A DNA stretch of 64,000 bases, taken from the NCBI GenBank assembly GCA_031216445.1, contig CM062213.1, forward strand, positions 9,363,501 through 9,427,500, in the 5' to 3' direction. The translations under genes and the position numbers were made by a program. Below the pieces are notes generated by a model that saw only the letters and a program-made list of their open reading frames with translations, searched no databases and was not told the DNA's origin. This DNA comes from Lateolabrax maculatus. Taxonomy: Eukaryota; Chordata; Actinopteri; Acropomatiformes; Lateolabracidae. Below, piece after piece: positions 14,175-26,900 of the stretch (its first letter is position 1; each line of letters opens with the position of its first letter).

Positions 14175-14599
14175 TAGCAGCAGAACCACTATCTCTGCCA
14201 CCAGCATCAGTGAAAAGACACATTCTGACTCCAAGTCTCAGACAGAGCTCGTAGCTAACAAAGAGCAGTTGTCTTTGTTCAGCTGGCGCAGGAGAGGGAG
14301 GGGTGAACAAGGAGGGATAAGGATGGAGGATGGTGAGAGACTTCCCTATTTTTCTGTCTGAGCACAAAAAAGAGCAGACAAGCAAAATGTCCCCCGCTAA
14401 TCATACGCATACACAGTTCTTCCTGTTAAAACCCAGTGTCCTGAGCTGCATGTTTTTAAACACTACTGTGCTTACTCAGGTGGGTCTAATGACTGTGAAA
14501 TATATTTTTAATACTTATAGTAAAGTACACAACCTAATGCAACATACATGGCTTTTAAGCTTGCAGCATGGGATAATTCTTGAAGAATGAGTTTAGCAG

Positions 14600-15228
14600 C
14601 GGTAGCAACTATTAACATAATACTAACACACTGATGTTATGCAGGTGTAATGCTTACTATGTTCACTATCTCAGGTTAGTGTGTTATTTGTTAATTAGCA
14701 CTAGCTTTTAACACAAAGTACAGCTCAGACTGATAGGAATGTCATTTGTTTTGCAGGTGTTCAGTAATAAACCAAAGTATTGGACAATTTGAATTGTGAC
14801 TTGATGATGGCACCAGATCAAAAGTCAGGGAAGCACCAAAGGTAATACAATTCACACGGAGGGGGGAAATGAATGTGTGTATCAAATTTCCTGACAATCC
14901 ATCTAATACATGTTGAGACATTTCACTAAAAACTATGTTAACCTCATGGTGGGGCAAGGGAAAAGTCAGGGTATAACCAAAGTCATTAGAATACATTGTC
15001 TGTGAACCATAGGTGTTTGTACAAAATTTTGGGTCAGGCTATTTAGTACACGCTGACATTTTGACAGTTTAAGTGAAAACTTTGACCTGCTGGTGGCCCT
15101 AGAGGAGTCATCCTCTAGGAAACATGAATGGCATTTGATTATTGCAATCCATCTAATAGTTGTTGAGATCTTTCAGTCTGGACCAACTGACCGACAAAAT
15201 TGCCGTCCCTAGAGCAATGCCGCCAGTT
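14600..15228 (-). repeat. Teleost interspersed repeat ('ttggatggattg' family), reverse copy
   Basis: Reverse complement of the family seen at 2284-2755, and longer. It carries 'caatccatctaat' twice (about 14897 and 15146), 'gttgagac' and 'gttgagat' modules, a 'ttaattagcactagc' segment, 'cacaaagtacagctcagactgatagg', and the family end 'gtccctagagcaatgccgcc' at about 15205-15224. Confidence 0.7.
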
Positions 15229-16671
15229 GGCACATGGCTGAAACCTGAGCAAGGGAGAAATCCAATTTGTGACCGTCAACATTATAACATAGGTAACAAC
15301 TAACCCATGTCTGGAAATGTCAGAGATCATTACATGTGCAGCTTCCCAGCATGGAGTACAGAGGTGTGCTATGTTGTTGTGACCTACAGAAAAAGCAAAG
15401 TAAACTTATTTCATTATTAACTCAAAATCTTTCTGTCAAACGCCGCTTCAGTCTCTGGAGACGCAAAGCAGCCTGTATGGTTCCATGATCTCAACATACT
15501 GTTGATAATTATTTAATGATGAGACACAGATGGTAAAGATATCTTTAACTCTGTGCTATTACTTTGCAATGGATAGCATGGAAAGTAGTTTGATGAATTA
15601 ATTTTCCTCTCTTGTGTTGCCAGCTGTGTCTGTAATGTGAAGTTAAAAAAAAACACAACAAAATTAGTCAACTTGAGGCACTCAGTCTCCCAGCATCTCT
15701 CGTCTCCTCCTTCGCAAAACATTAGTGATGTAAAAGCTGCTGATGCCACATGTCAATTAAATATTAATGGTCTGTTTTTCTTTCTTTTTTTTTGTCATGT
15801 ACTGAAAGGAAGAAAAAACTTTTCTGGTTAATATTCTTGTTTGTCTGAGAGAAAACATAATAAGGATTGATAAATAAAATTGATTAACAAGAAGCTATTA
15901 TTGTACCATTCTACTTTATCACTGGGTGGCACACCCAGTAACAATTACCTCTATTAATTTATTTTTGCATAAAGCCAATGAGAACAAACAGCTACCTCAC
16001 AAAGTCACACACACATGCTTGAGAAACTATTTTAATTTTCGATTGGGCCAAAACAAATCAAGCAAGGCCTGTGCTCGACAAACCCAAATGAAAGTCAATC
16101 CCCAAGAGCCTCTGCTAAATTGCTTTGCTCAGGAGCAATTATAAAGGGATCTGTTGATTTTGTTGTTAAGTGGCTCTGATTGGTTGCAGAGTGGCAGGCT
16201 CTAATGTGGACACTAATGCAAAGTGACATGTGTAAGACGAGTCAGGACCTCATCACCTCTGTGGCTATTAAGACCGATTCAGACGAGATGCTCACGCTCA
16301 CCTTGAGCCTTGGCAGTACAACTGGATGTAAACAGTCAATGCCAACAGCAGTGGAAGAGCACTGCCCTACATTTCTATACAGGAAAATTAATGACTGACA
16401 CAGTTAACACATACCATTGAAAAAAACCTACACACTATTCTAAAAAAAATGGCCCATAGCTGACACTGTCACCGCCCTTTGGGTAATTTACCCTCACCTG
16501 AGAGTAAACCTATTCCTTTTCTGCAGCTGAGTATAAATGTATTGTTCTGAATATGTGATTTTAATTAGATGAATCGTGAGACACATCCCAAGCACACCTT
16601 ATGCCTTTTACCATGCAGGGGAGTTCAAGAAGGCTTAAGAGAGATGTTTAAATACTTGAAGTAAGCTACCT

Positions 16672-16967
16672 GTTCAGCATTTTGGGTAAACCACTTTCTT
16701 GTCGGGAGTTAGGTGATAAGCTCGATACTGATATGAAGAAAATATGAGCAATAGCCAGGAAACAGTTAGCTGAGCATAAAGACTGGAAACTGGGGAAAAC
16801 AGCTAGCCCGGCTCTATCCGATGGTAACAAAATGCGTCTTGCAGTACCTCTAAAGATCACTAATAAACAAATCATATGTTGTTTGTTTACTCCATACAAA
16901 ATGATGATATCATATCTCAGCAAGAAAGTGGAACTGTTTCCCAAAAAGTCAAACTATTCCTTTAAAG
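16672..16967 (+). mobile_element. Short TIR element (MITE), near full length
   Basis: The left end 'cattttgggtaaac..cactttcttg' pairs with the right end 'caagaaagtg..gtttcccaaaa' as inverted repeats of about 30 bp. The right end continues 'gtcaaactattcctttaaag', the usual terminus of this fish family. The interior holds 'cataaagactggaaac', 'agctagcccggctctatcc' and 'ggtaacaaaatgcg', all diagnostic. No coding capacity. Confidence 0.75.
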
Positions 16968-17424
16968 CTGTAAATTATTGGGATCTGATAAGATAATATG
17001 GTATAAAATAGATCTACCACATAAAACCATGTGAAAGCTACATGGGAAACAATAGAAGTACCACCTATACACTCTGTTGCAATCCAATATAACAGCCCTG
17101 CAATAAAGGGTGAAGCTCATAATGTTCAATTTGTGTCGAAACAAGAAGCTGCTGATTCAACTCCGAGGGGATTTTTCTGAGGCTGTAGTTTGTGCTTTTG
17201 TTGTGTTGGACTGAATTACATTGTAAGGTGTTTCTGTTTCAGTGTCCACCCCTTAGTAGAGGCCTTATTTGTTTCACCTTTCATCCTGCAGATGAAAGAG
17301 GGGAGACACAGACAGAGATTTGGACCATGCCAAACATTGTATTAGGTTAGGGAAAAGGAAATTGAATAAAATTGGAATTGCCACTTTTCTCTGGAGAATG
17401 ACAGTGTTTGTCATGTCCACACAA

Positions 17425-17429
17425 GTGTG

Positions 17430-17475
<46 letters not shown>
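17425..17475. repeat. (GT)n microsatellite
   Basis: GT run with one GC interruption near its start. Confidence 0.95.
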
Positions 17476-17479
<4 letters not shown>

Positions 17480-18710
17480 AGCATCTGCAATTCGTCAGCA
17501 GTGTTTGCTCTAGCCTGGCAGAGGGTGACGATGGTACCAGGAATGGTGTGATTGTGACATAATGTCACAACAAGGTAGCAAATGTGTTAAATGTTCAGAG
17601 GCAGGCATCTGCTCCAGTTACAGCTGACGACAGCATCAAGCTGTTCATATTAATGCCAATTAAGATCAGATTTAATCAGAAAATCTAATTTAGAAGTACT
17701 TCATTTATCTTACAAATAAAACTCTCAGTCTTCTTATATTCTAATAGACAAATAACATATTCCAAATAACCTGTGGGTGAACTCGGGCAAATGTTTCTTA
17801 TAAAGATAGAGGCATTACCAGTTCATATGCAGTGAAGTCATATGTATCAGCCTTTGACTACTTCTCAGCATCCTCTTTATTTTCTTCCAACATTCATCTC
17901 ATCACTTCTCAACACTTGTAATTTAATATGCTACCCAACTATAACTGAAAACAGGCACTGACAAGAAAATGACACCTTGCCTTCTCTTTCGCTGAGTGTA
18001 ATGCGGCAAAATGATGAGAAGACTTGCGAAAGGTAAAGCGGGGGGCATACGTTTCTCCGTGGCTGGTTTTCCCAGATGGCCATGTGGAGGGAGCTGTGTG
18101 ATCAGAGATCTAATAAACCGGTGGATATGCTGCATCGCCTTTCCTGGGAGGGAGTTGTTGCCATAGCAACCACACCACAAGCACTGCAGGTTAATGGTGG
18201 GAAATTATGATTTGCCGGGTGCAACTAACACACACAGAGTGACTGCTGAATCAACTTTGAGGCTTTCGGTGACGGCAGAACGATATGAGTGATTCCCACA
18301 GTGCACAAAGGTCTCTGAACAGGTTCCAGTTGGCCCCCAGCAAAATAAATAAAATGTCACTAACGAGTTTGTATTTACAAAGGTTTTACTCTATATGTGT
18401 TCTCAGTCTCTACTAAATCCTAAATCTATAAATTAGTAAAACACTCAAAACACACAGTCAAACAGCCAAAATAATCTCAAATAGGAATCCTTCTAACAGG
18501 TATCTTTTTAGCGGTTCAAAGGATGGAAACTTTTGAAACTCTGTACCTACTGTGTTATGAAAAAGTTTCACAGTGTGCAGAAGGGGTTCATCTTTGCCAC
18601 TTTCAGTTTAAAACTGTTGCATCACAAGTCACAGTGGCATGCATGGATTAATGATTGGCCCTACTGACGAAGGTTGAAGGTCTTCAAGCCTGAGTCTGTG
18701 TTAAAAAAAA

Positions 18711-19095
18711 TAGTTCAACAGTTTGGGAAATATGCTTGTTCCCTTTCTTGCCAAGAGCTAGATGAGAAGATCGATACTACTCTTATGTTTGTATGATAAA
18801 TATGCAACTGGAGCCAGCAGCCACTTTAGCATGAGGAATGGAAACAGGGGAAATGATTTTACACTTTAGTTTTCATACAGATTAAACATATGAGATATAA
18901 ATGTATTAATTAGTGTGCTTTAGAGGTGCTGGTGGATGGGGTTTGTTCCCTTTGGATAGAGCCAGGTGTTTCCACCCTGTTTCCAGTCTTTGTGCTAAGC
19001 TAAGCTAACCATCACCTGAGTTTGGCATCCTATTTATTGTACAGACATAAAAGTGGTATCAGTCTTGTCATCCATCTCTCGTAAAAAAATGCTAA
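18711..19095. mobile_element. Two MITE arms joined tail to tail (fold-back)
   Basis: A forward left half of the family (18711-18855: 'tagttcaacagtttgggaaat', 'gatgagaagatcgatac', 'gagccagcagcc') is followed at once by a nearly complete reverse copy (18870-19095: 'ttaattagtgtgctttagaggtgct', 'ggatagagccagg', 'gtgctaagctaagctaacc', 'acagacataaaagtgg'). The two together form a long imperfect inverted repeat. Confidence 0.65.
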
Positions 19096-20031
19096 GCAGT
19101 TGGTGAAAGCATGTTTATTAATGTCAATAACAGACACACAAATATTGACATATTGACAGCATGCAACATGGGCTGTGCATAGTGCTGGTCTCATAAATAC
19201 TGTATATTTCTAGTTTCACAATTGTTGTTTTTTTTGTTGTTGTTATGACAGAGACAGAGAGAAACAAGCTTGTTGACTGTATCATATTATCAGTTACACT
19301 TATTGGGGAAATATTGCTTTACAGAACATTTGAATGCTTTGTTGTAAATAAACAAGAAAGTAAATGAATCAATTACAGGACAACATCCTCCATTACTCAA
19401 AGCTTAATCAGGTTAAAGACCCTATTTTGTGACTGCCCATACTAATGTCAGTTTTGCTGAACCTTTGAATGTTTGGTTGCTTGTGTTCAGAAGTAACCTT
19501 TAGGCAAAATACATTCAGCTGTATTTACTCTTCATGCATTTCATTAGTAAGGCAACTGCATAAATGTGTTAAAGCTTCAAACATGTTTTTCTGGATTCAT
19601 TTCTGCCCTTTCAACTATACAAACACTGGAAGATTAATTGTGGCGCATCCAGGTGGGGTTCAATAATCTGCTAATAAAGATTTTTCTGCAGCGATGGACG
19701 AAGCCAAACCTGCCCAGGCCCTCTAATACTACATGTAAACACACATGTAACTTTCTGCTTGATTCCAAACAGCCAAAACCTGCAGATGACATCTGCTGGC
19801 ACACTTTCTTGTCTCTACACAGAGATGATCACATTCTCTCTCTGTAGCTACAGTATGGATGAAGAACCAGTCAGGCAGCTCCCAAAGCGGCAGCTCAAAC
19901 AGCAAGTGATGAAAGTTGTCATTTTCACTGCTCCCCTTAGAGAGGAAGGGAGGGGGAGGAAGAATCCAAACAAGTGACAGGTCTGAGAGAAAAGATTGCT
20001 CTTCCAACATAGACTCCTGCACAAGTGTTTT

Positions 20032-20032
<1 letters not shown>

Positions 20033-20070
<38 letters not shown>
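20033..20070. repeat. (GT)n microsatellite
   Basis: Uninterrupted GT run, about 500 bp upstream of the GC-rich lrrn1 promoter block. Confidence 0.95.
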
Positions 20071-20072
<2 letters not shown>

Positions 20073-20203
20073 TACTAATGTTGCAGGGACATAAATCTGT
20101 TTACAACATTGTGGAGACTCGCCTTCCTTGTGGAGGCAAAATGCAAGTCCCCTTGACCAAAATCATTAAATTTTAGGGTGAAGACTTGGGAGACGGGGAG
20201 ACT

Positions 20204-20228
20204 GTGTGTGTGAATGTGTGTGTGCGTG

Positions 20229-20274
<46 letters not shown>

Positions 20275-20296
20275 GGACAGAGAGAGAGAGAGAGAC
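20204..20296. repeat. (GT)n then (GA)n compound microsatellite
   Basis: About 70 bases of GT repeats with a few GC or AA interruptions, then 'cggaca' and nine GA units at 20279-20296. It lies about 250 bp upstream of the GC-rich block. Confidence 0.95.
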
Positions 20297-20539
20297 TCAT
20301 AAGATCCACTTTAAAGTCCATTTCATTTCATAATTATTATGAATTATTAATTAGCAAGTCATAAAATGTATATCAACTCTGGGTCAGTGGCACTGAAAAA
20401 TATCTTGATATCTTTTCAAACAAGCTTTCAAGCCTTTTCCTAACTGATGGTGACTGAATTTCAGTCGTGCTGACCTGAGGACTGACAACAGGAACTCATT
20501 TTAAAGAGGTCAACAACATAAACATTCAAACAACGACAC

Positions 20540-20993
20540 CTCATCAGTGCAGTCTTGTGCCACTGCTCCCCCCCCACCCCCAAATATAATCGCACCTCGC
20601 AGCTTGTGGCTGGCAGGGTGGGACTTTTGTTCCCATGGTGGTGATGACAGAACAGATGGTGAGGTTGCCTGTTTGGGCACCACTGTCGGTGTCAGACGCG
20701 TTTTCAGTCCAGCTGACCTGCGCCAGGCAGCTGCTCGTCACTGGAAGCTGCGCGCTGCTGCAGCCTTCCCGCTCGCCAAAGTGTCACCGCGTCTCCAGCC
20801 CCGCACACCGGTGCACGCACGACAAGCGAGGCGGTGTTTTCCCCACAGAGAGCATTTATTCTCCTTGACGAGGCCGACTGTCTCTTTTCCTAAAGCACAC
20901 AGTCGGCGCCCCTCGCGCATCACCCTGGAGCTGCGGATGCTGCGCGGGTCAGATGCAGTAGCCTGCAGCGGCGGAGGATACAGCGCTTCATAG
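20540..20993 (+). promoter_or_regulatory. lrrn1: CpG-rich promoter and non-coding first exon of lrrn1 (candidate)
   Basis: The only strongly GC- and CpG-rich block in the first 28 kb. CpGs cluster from about 20690 to 20990, with no TATA box near a clear start. The block ends at TAG|GTGAGAG, a strong splice donor (exon end 20993). LRRN1 in vertebrates has a non-coding first exon and one coding exon, and this is the only CpG block upstream on the plus strand, so it is assigned as exon 1. The transcription start is not resolved. A frame open across the block has no recognisable domain and is taken as compositional. Confidence 0.55.
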
Positions 20994-23900
20994 GTGAGAG
21001 CGATGTGTTCATTATATGCTTGTGCTGAAATCTTGATACATGTGCCTACAGAATATCTCGTAGGATTTGATTATTTCCTTTCTCGGTGGAAAGGGGGTGA
21101 CTATTGCAGTCCGGTCTAGTGTGACAAACTCGTAAAGATGAAGTCATCATTTTTTTATGTTTTAAGAAACGCGCTGAACAACAAAGATGAAATGAAACAA
21201 TAACGCGTTCTCTCTCCATGGCGTGGGTCCCCGTGCAAAGAGGAAATATATTGTTTTTATAGCTTCAACAAACAAAGATTTGATTTGAGCAGAAAATAGA
21301 TCCTAAAAGTTGCCGATATTTATCATGTCTCCTCAGCATTTATATGCAGTGTGTGCGTTGGGTCAGTCTTATCAATAACATGTATTCTAGGAGTGATAGA
21401 TTTGCAAGAACACTGTGCTCTGCAGTCAATCTATACACAGTATATGATTTTTATGAACCTTTCTAAAGTCTACGCTGCTGATAAATATGAACTGATCAGA
21501 GGGATGGAAACAAAGAAAACATGGACCAAATAAATCTGTGCACTGCAAACTGCAATATTTAGTTGTATACATGCTCTGTTAATACTTTTGGCTTATAAAG
21601 CCAAAACTGATCGTAACAATTTTGAATTGTGAGTCTCTAAAGGGCTCATTATTAAACTTGCAGTCTTGCCAGCAGCCCTGACATTTCACTGCACTGTGAC
21701 ACCGGGTTCAACTATCAGAGTGTAGCATAACATTTACACAAAATGCAGCATCACTGGCCAGTGCAGAGTGCAGCTGAAACAGCTGAGTAGTTGCTATGGG
21801 CTCGTGTGCTCCAACAAACCTATTTGCATGGGTAAGGGTCAAGACATTGGCAGATGTCTGAAATGAAGACACAGAGGAGAAGGAGAGACAATGTTTCTAC
21901 TCAGAAGTTGGTGAAAACAAGGGGAGTCTGTATTGTTGGGTCACCTTTGTCAAGTGGGCTTTGTTGTTTCAGCTGCTGCATTACAGCGACACCTGTTACT
22001 GAGATCACTAACACCACAAACAACTCACTAATACACAATACACTCAAGTTATCACATTAGTTTGATTAGGACAAGAAAACAGTTTGCATTTCATGATGTG
22101 CACTCTTGTTTTCTAGCAACCGCAACCACACAACTTCATGTAGTTTACTTTGTCTTGGGAGTAAAAGCAGACAATTGATACATATGTCTCCCAATGAGCC
22201 AAGGATATGAGTCCATGGTGCCTTCCCCCAATCTTCGCAATGCAAAGTGACGTATCTCCTCAGCTGGTAGGAGGAGTGTGAGAACCTGCCGAGACAAAGA
22301 AACATCTTGGTGTGTCTGTGTGTGTTTGGGTAGAAGCCATTGTGAGCCATAGGGTCTAACTCTGCAGCATGTGCTGCTGCTGGAGTTCCCACAGCAGTGG
22401 AGACAAGGGTGCAACAGCTTGACCTTCTCCCTTTGTGAAGGTGATCTGAAGGGGAACATTGAAACACGATGAGATGGATGCCATTATAAGGTTTTGTCAA
22501 GATGTTGTGACTGAGTCATCCATTGTTTTTATCAGAAACTGAAAATGAATTTGTGTTATCGCTTTGCATACCACTTTATTCTAGATAGACAAAACCTCAA
22601 TGCTTTTTGATGTAATCATACATTTTAAACTCTGTATAGTACTTTGGACTAATAGCAATTTAAAACTAAATACAACTGAGCTGAAAAACTGTAAAAATCA
22701 TGTAGAAGTAACTTTCTGAAAATCCTTTTTAAAAGCATTGTATTGGTATGATGTTTTTGGTTTAGAGATTGATTTAACCACAAGTTAATATTCCTTGACC
22801 TCTGCATTGTTTTAAACAGGGATTCCCCCGAGATTAGAGACTTTGGCTTTGTCAGTATGATTGATCGATGCTCCAATGACAACATATTGGCTTTTCACCA
22901 ACACTGCAACTGTTAGGAGCGATGAAGTGGAGGGGGGTGGATGAGGGCAGAAAGGGGAAAGAAGAAAATGAGAGCCAGTGATGAAAAATTGTGTCAAGAT
23001 CCATCTCAGTTCCATGGGGAAATAAAGCCACTATATTGATTTGCACTAAATAGAAATTCAGAGACAATTTGCCATGCTGTGACTTTTGAATCTTAATGGA
23101 GTCTGAAGAAACATTGTAAAATTATGCAGCATACTTTAATTCCACACATTGTCTTGGATTTTTCTCATTGTACCTTCAGCCCTGTTGCATTTGCAGTTCA
23201 GCCGTTTCCTTCTGAGCCTTCTAATTGAAGCAGAGCGCTCCATCCTCTCCCTCTTTACTTTCTCTCTTCTTTCTGACTGAGTGGACAGGCATCCTTCTCC
23301 TCCTCGGCTCTCCACCTCTGCCATCAGCAGCTGCACCAAAGCCTTGTGTGATGTGAAGTGAGACGCTTGCATACTAATGGAGCAGGAACAGGATGTGTCT
23401 CAGGCAGGCCAGCGCAATGAGGACATGGAGAAAACATCAGGCAGCACTAGTCAGCTTCCCAGCACCACATGATAGCTCTGGATAGAAACTGATTGTCTTG
23501 AGAAAATTGTAGCGTTAGTGTAGAAAGCTGGAAATATATTATTACAATGTGGTGTATGCTGATGTGGGGAAGGAGTCAGACATTAGAGCATATGTGCATG
23601 ATATAGTTGTGCTTACTGGTCATATGTAAGCACAACTATAGGCTATTGTGCATATATGCTCTGCTGTTTTATCATATGGTTTTATGCTGCAGTCACTTTC
23701 CTCTACCAGTAGTAGCTCTCAGTTGCATATTCCTTTAACTGCCTGATGGCACTAATAGCTGTCTTCTCATGTCTTCTCATTTGGTTATGAAACAGACATG
23801 CCGGTGGCATAGCCGTTGCTATGGTGATGGCATGTCTGTGAGCCTGTTGTGCGGCTGCTGATTCAGAAACACTGCTTACATTTTGCACCCAGTGAAAGGG

Positions 23901-26900
23901 CCTCAGGAATAGAGGGGGTAAAGCATAGCCTCCTATGAAAAATGATGCAGTGTGCTATCAAGTCAGGTTCCCCCTGGCTGCACCAGTGGCACATGGTGAA
24001 GTCTAGTATTAGCAGCATTGCATCTAAACTCTTAGAAGGTGTAAAATCAATTTGAATGAAATGTATTCAGAGAAACCTAAGAGAAAGATGTCTTGTTTTA
24101 ACTTCCTCCACTGAAAACAGTGACTGCTGCCTGCACACAAATACCTACATTTCACAGATCTAAAGAGAAATGCTCCCTGCATCTGGCTGTTGGTCTGTGT
24201 TTCTTTAGTGACTCTGATTAGCTTCATTGCTCCCCACGTTGTCCAGAGATCTTAATGCATTTATAGATCTTATAAATGCATTTATGAGGTCTTAGCATGA
24301 AGCAGACAGAGCTCATCATGTCCCACAATTACATCTCGCTGTCATGCTCTGAACTTCCTGGCCAGTGATCCACGGGCAATTTATGGGAACCCAGCAGAAA
24401 TACCAACTACTGTAGATGTATATTTGTAGATGTGTGTGTTTTATATGTGTAATGTGTATTGAGATTAAAACCTCATAAGGATTGGGTGAGCAAAGAGACT
24501 AAATCCCTCCTGCTGGAGGCTTCAATTCAGACAGTCGGCTGGATAATGCCAAGCTGTTGAGGGATTTTTCTGCCTCCTTCCAGTGGTGTGTGTATGCATG
24601 CATGTCACAGTGTGTGAGTCAAATGAAAGTGAAAAAAACTGTGTGTGTTTTGCGGCAGTGTGGAGATGTGTGCAGTGTAGATGCATTTACAGTATGCATG
24701 CATTTTTAATTATGTTCCCTACAGTGTCATTGTTTTCTGCTGCCTCAGCCAAGAGATTAGCAATAGATTTTCAGGATACAAGTGCTGGTACACAACTGGT
24801 CCGGCCGTGCTTTAGTAGTGAGAGAATTAATTTCAGACCTAATATCTGTCACATCCCAGAGAACAAGAGTTCACAAAGGTGGTGTCCCACCAAAGTGATT
24901 CTGAACAGTATGACGCTATAACAAACCTCACTCCCTCTTCACTTCTCCTCCGTTGTAGTTCTTGTCATGTTAGACAAGAATTGTGGCCAGGACTTTGAGG
25001 CAGAATAAAATATACAGTGTTCTCCTCAGAATTAACATTAATTTCCACTGTTAAAGAATGCGGATACCAAAATAATAGTATTTGTATAGTAGCGATGAAG
25101 TCTTTTGTAGAGCTGTTTTCAGATGGTATCCACCAGCAGTAATGATGACACACACACCTGTGTATTCTGACAGTTAGATGAGTGCTATTAGATTAATATA
25201 TAAAATAATCCATTTCCCACTCGCCCCAATAATGACATTTATATTTTGTCTGGGGCCAAGAAAGCTTGGTGTAGTTCACAGTTGGGAAGCCGGTGAGGGA
25301 TCATGTATTTGGCTAGCTTTTGGCCTTACCGTAAAACTTACTTAAGCACAATGCTTAACTCCAACCCTCAGTGGAGCTGGTCTGCGGCCAACAATAGGTA
25401 TCTGACAGTATACTGGGCAGCTTGTAAGTATGAATTTGTGTACTGCAGTGACACTGAGGCAGGTCATCAGTGAAAAAGAGCATATGTGCTCAGCAGAGCT
25501 TCCTTGGGTCAATAAGGTCAACACGTACACACAGTGAGAGATAGGTGGGAACGGATGCAGACCCCCATAGTGCTGCCAGTCTGCCAGAAACTTGGTGCCA
25601 GGTGTCTGAGTTTTATGGCCTCAGCATGAAAGCAGCGATTACTCCGCCTGTCTCCTCCAATTTAATACCTAAGCTCTGTAACACATGGAGGAAGAGAGGG
25701 GACAGACAAATGTATTACCAAGGAAAACTCTATATACCAATGCAGAGTATATCGACAGTCAAGCAGTTTAATTGGAAGATATTTGAATAGATTATTTGAG
25801 AAACTGAACGATGGATGAATAAAGGCAGGAGGATGTGCCACATGTTCAGCAGTTATTCACAGTCAGGATCATAAATAGAGCCAAGAGAAGGTGCAGGTCC
25901 CTGCTGCCACACTTTAGTCACACTAAGGGAATCAGTTAGATCAGTTTGAGTGTGACCGGGTCATTGCAGAGACCAGCCACCTGATCCCGGGCACCATATG
26001 CGTTTTTACTCAAAGGAACAAACTCAGAGGAACAAACATGAATGCTTAAACTCTCTGCTGCATATTTGCTGTATTTGATTTTCCTCCCTTTGGCGAGTTT
26101 GAGAAAATCTGCTTTTGCCATGCAGTGCCACTCTGACACGTTTCAATTTCTAACAACATTCTCATGCTGTAGTTTTTCTGCATTAGCACAGTGTTTTGTT
26201 TTGTATTTGTTGAGCTGGTTTTATACCATTGTACATGCAAATGTGGAGGAAAAACTGTGAGTAGGTGTCAACACAGCGCAGGGCGTGATCAGACGGCACA
26301 TGAAAGGAGAGAGAAAACAATCTGTATGTGTTTTATGTTAATATTGGAGGAACTTGTCAGTTTTGATGTGAAACAAACACACCCAACTAGCTCTCTGTTG
26401 CTCACACCCACTGGATGATCAACCTCAGCTTATTTATTACAATAAATGTGAATTTTTATGAGTGTGAGTCAGACTAGATGTTGACACTGTGGTGTTTAAT
26501 TTTAGTGAGTGAGAGAAAGCCAAGAGTGTCTCTTTTCTTCTCTTTTGCTAATATATACGATTATAGAAGCTGATTATTCCTTTTACTTGTTTAGGTAATT
26601 GCCACTTTTGACAACTCAACATCACACACAAACAGACTCACCTACACACACTGCAAACATAGTAATGCATGCACACACAGAATGCATAGAGTCAGAACCA
26701 ATAGAGGAATGTTTTTTGAATCATTTTAAAAGAAAATCAAAGTGATCACACAAACATTCACACGATACATTTAAGGATTAGAAATTGATTAGAAATTGAT
26801 AACAGGTTCTTCATCCTCGTTGGTCATGATGTCACATCTGGTTGTGAAAATTGATGGGGTGTAGGTACACACGAGATGAAAGCGACAAATGAAAGCAAAA

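Larger units (their letters stand above)
1..20500. other. Non-coding flank upstream of lrrn1
   Basis: No gene is supportable here. Open frames are short, lack codon bias, recognisable domains and paired splice sites, and several are microsatellite translations. The stretch holds interspersed repeats and (CA/GT)n tracts, listed separately, plus AT-rich unique blocks with repeated TAATTA/AATTA motifs (for example 1790-1960, 5720-6010, 16030-16225) that resemble conserved non-coding elements. In mammals the region next to LRRN1 is also gene-poor, so a regulatory role for lrrn1 is plausible but is inference only. Confidence 0.7.

Noticed and set aside
20547..20993. 148-codon plus-strand frame across the CpG block
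   Set aside because: Length reflects GC-rich composition. It ends exactly at the donor TAG, and its residues show no family resemblance.
22066..22500. 144-codon minus-strand open frame in the lrrn1 intron
   Set aside because: No recognisable domain, an overlapping alternative frame of similar length, and no splice or promoter context. Likely chance.
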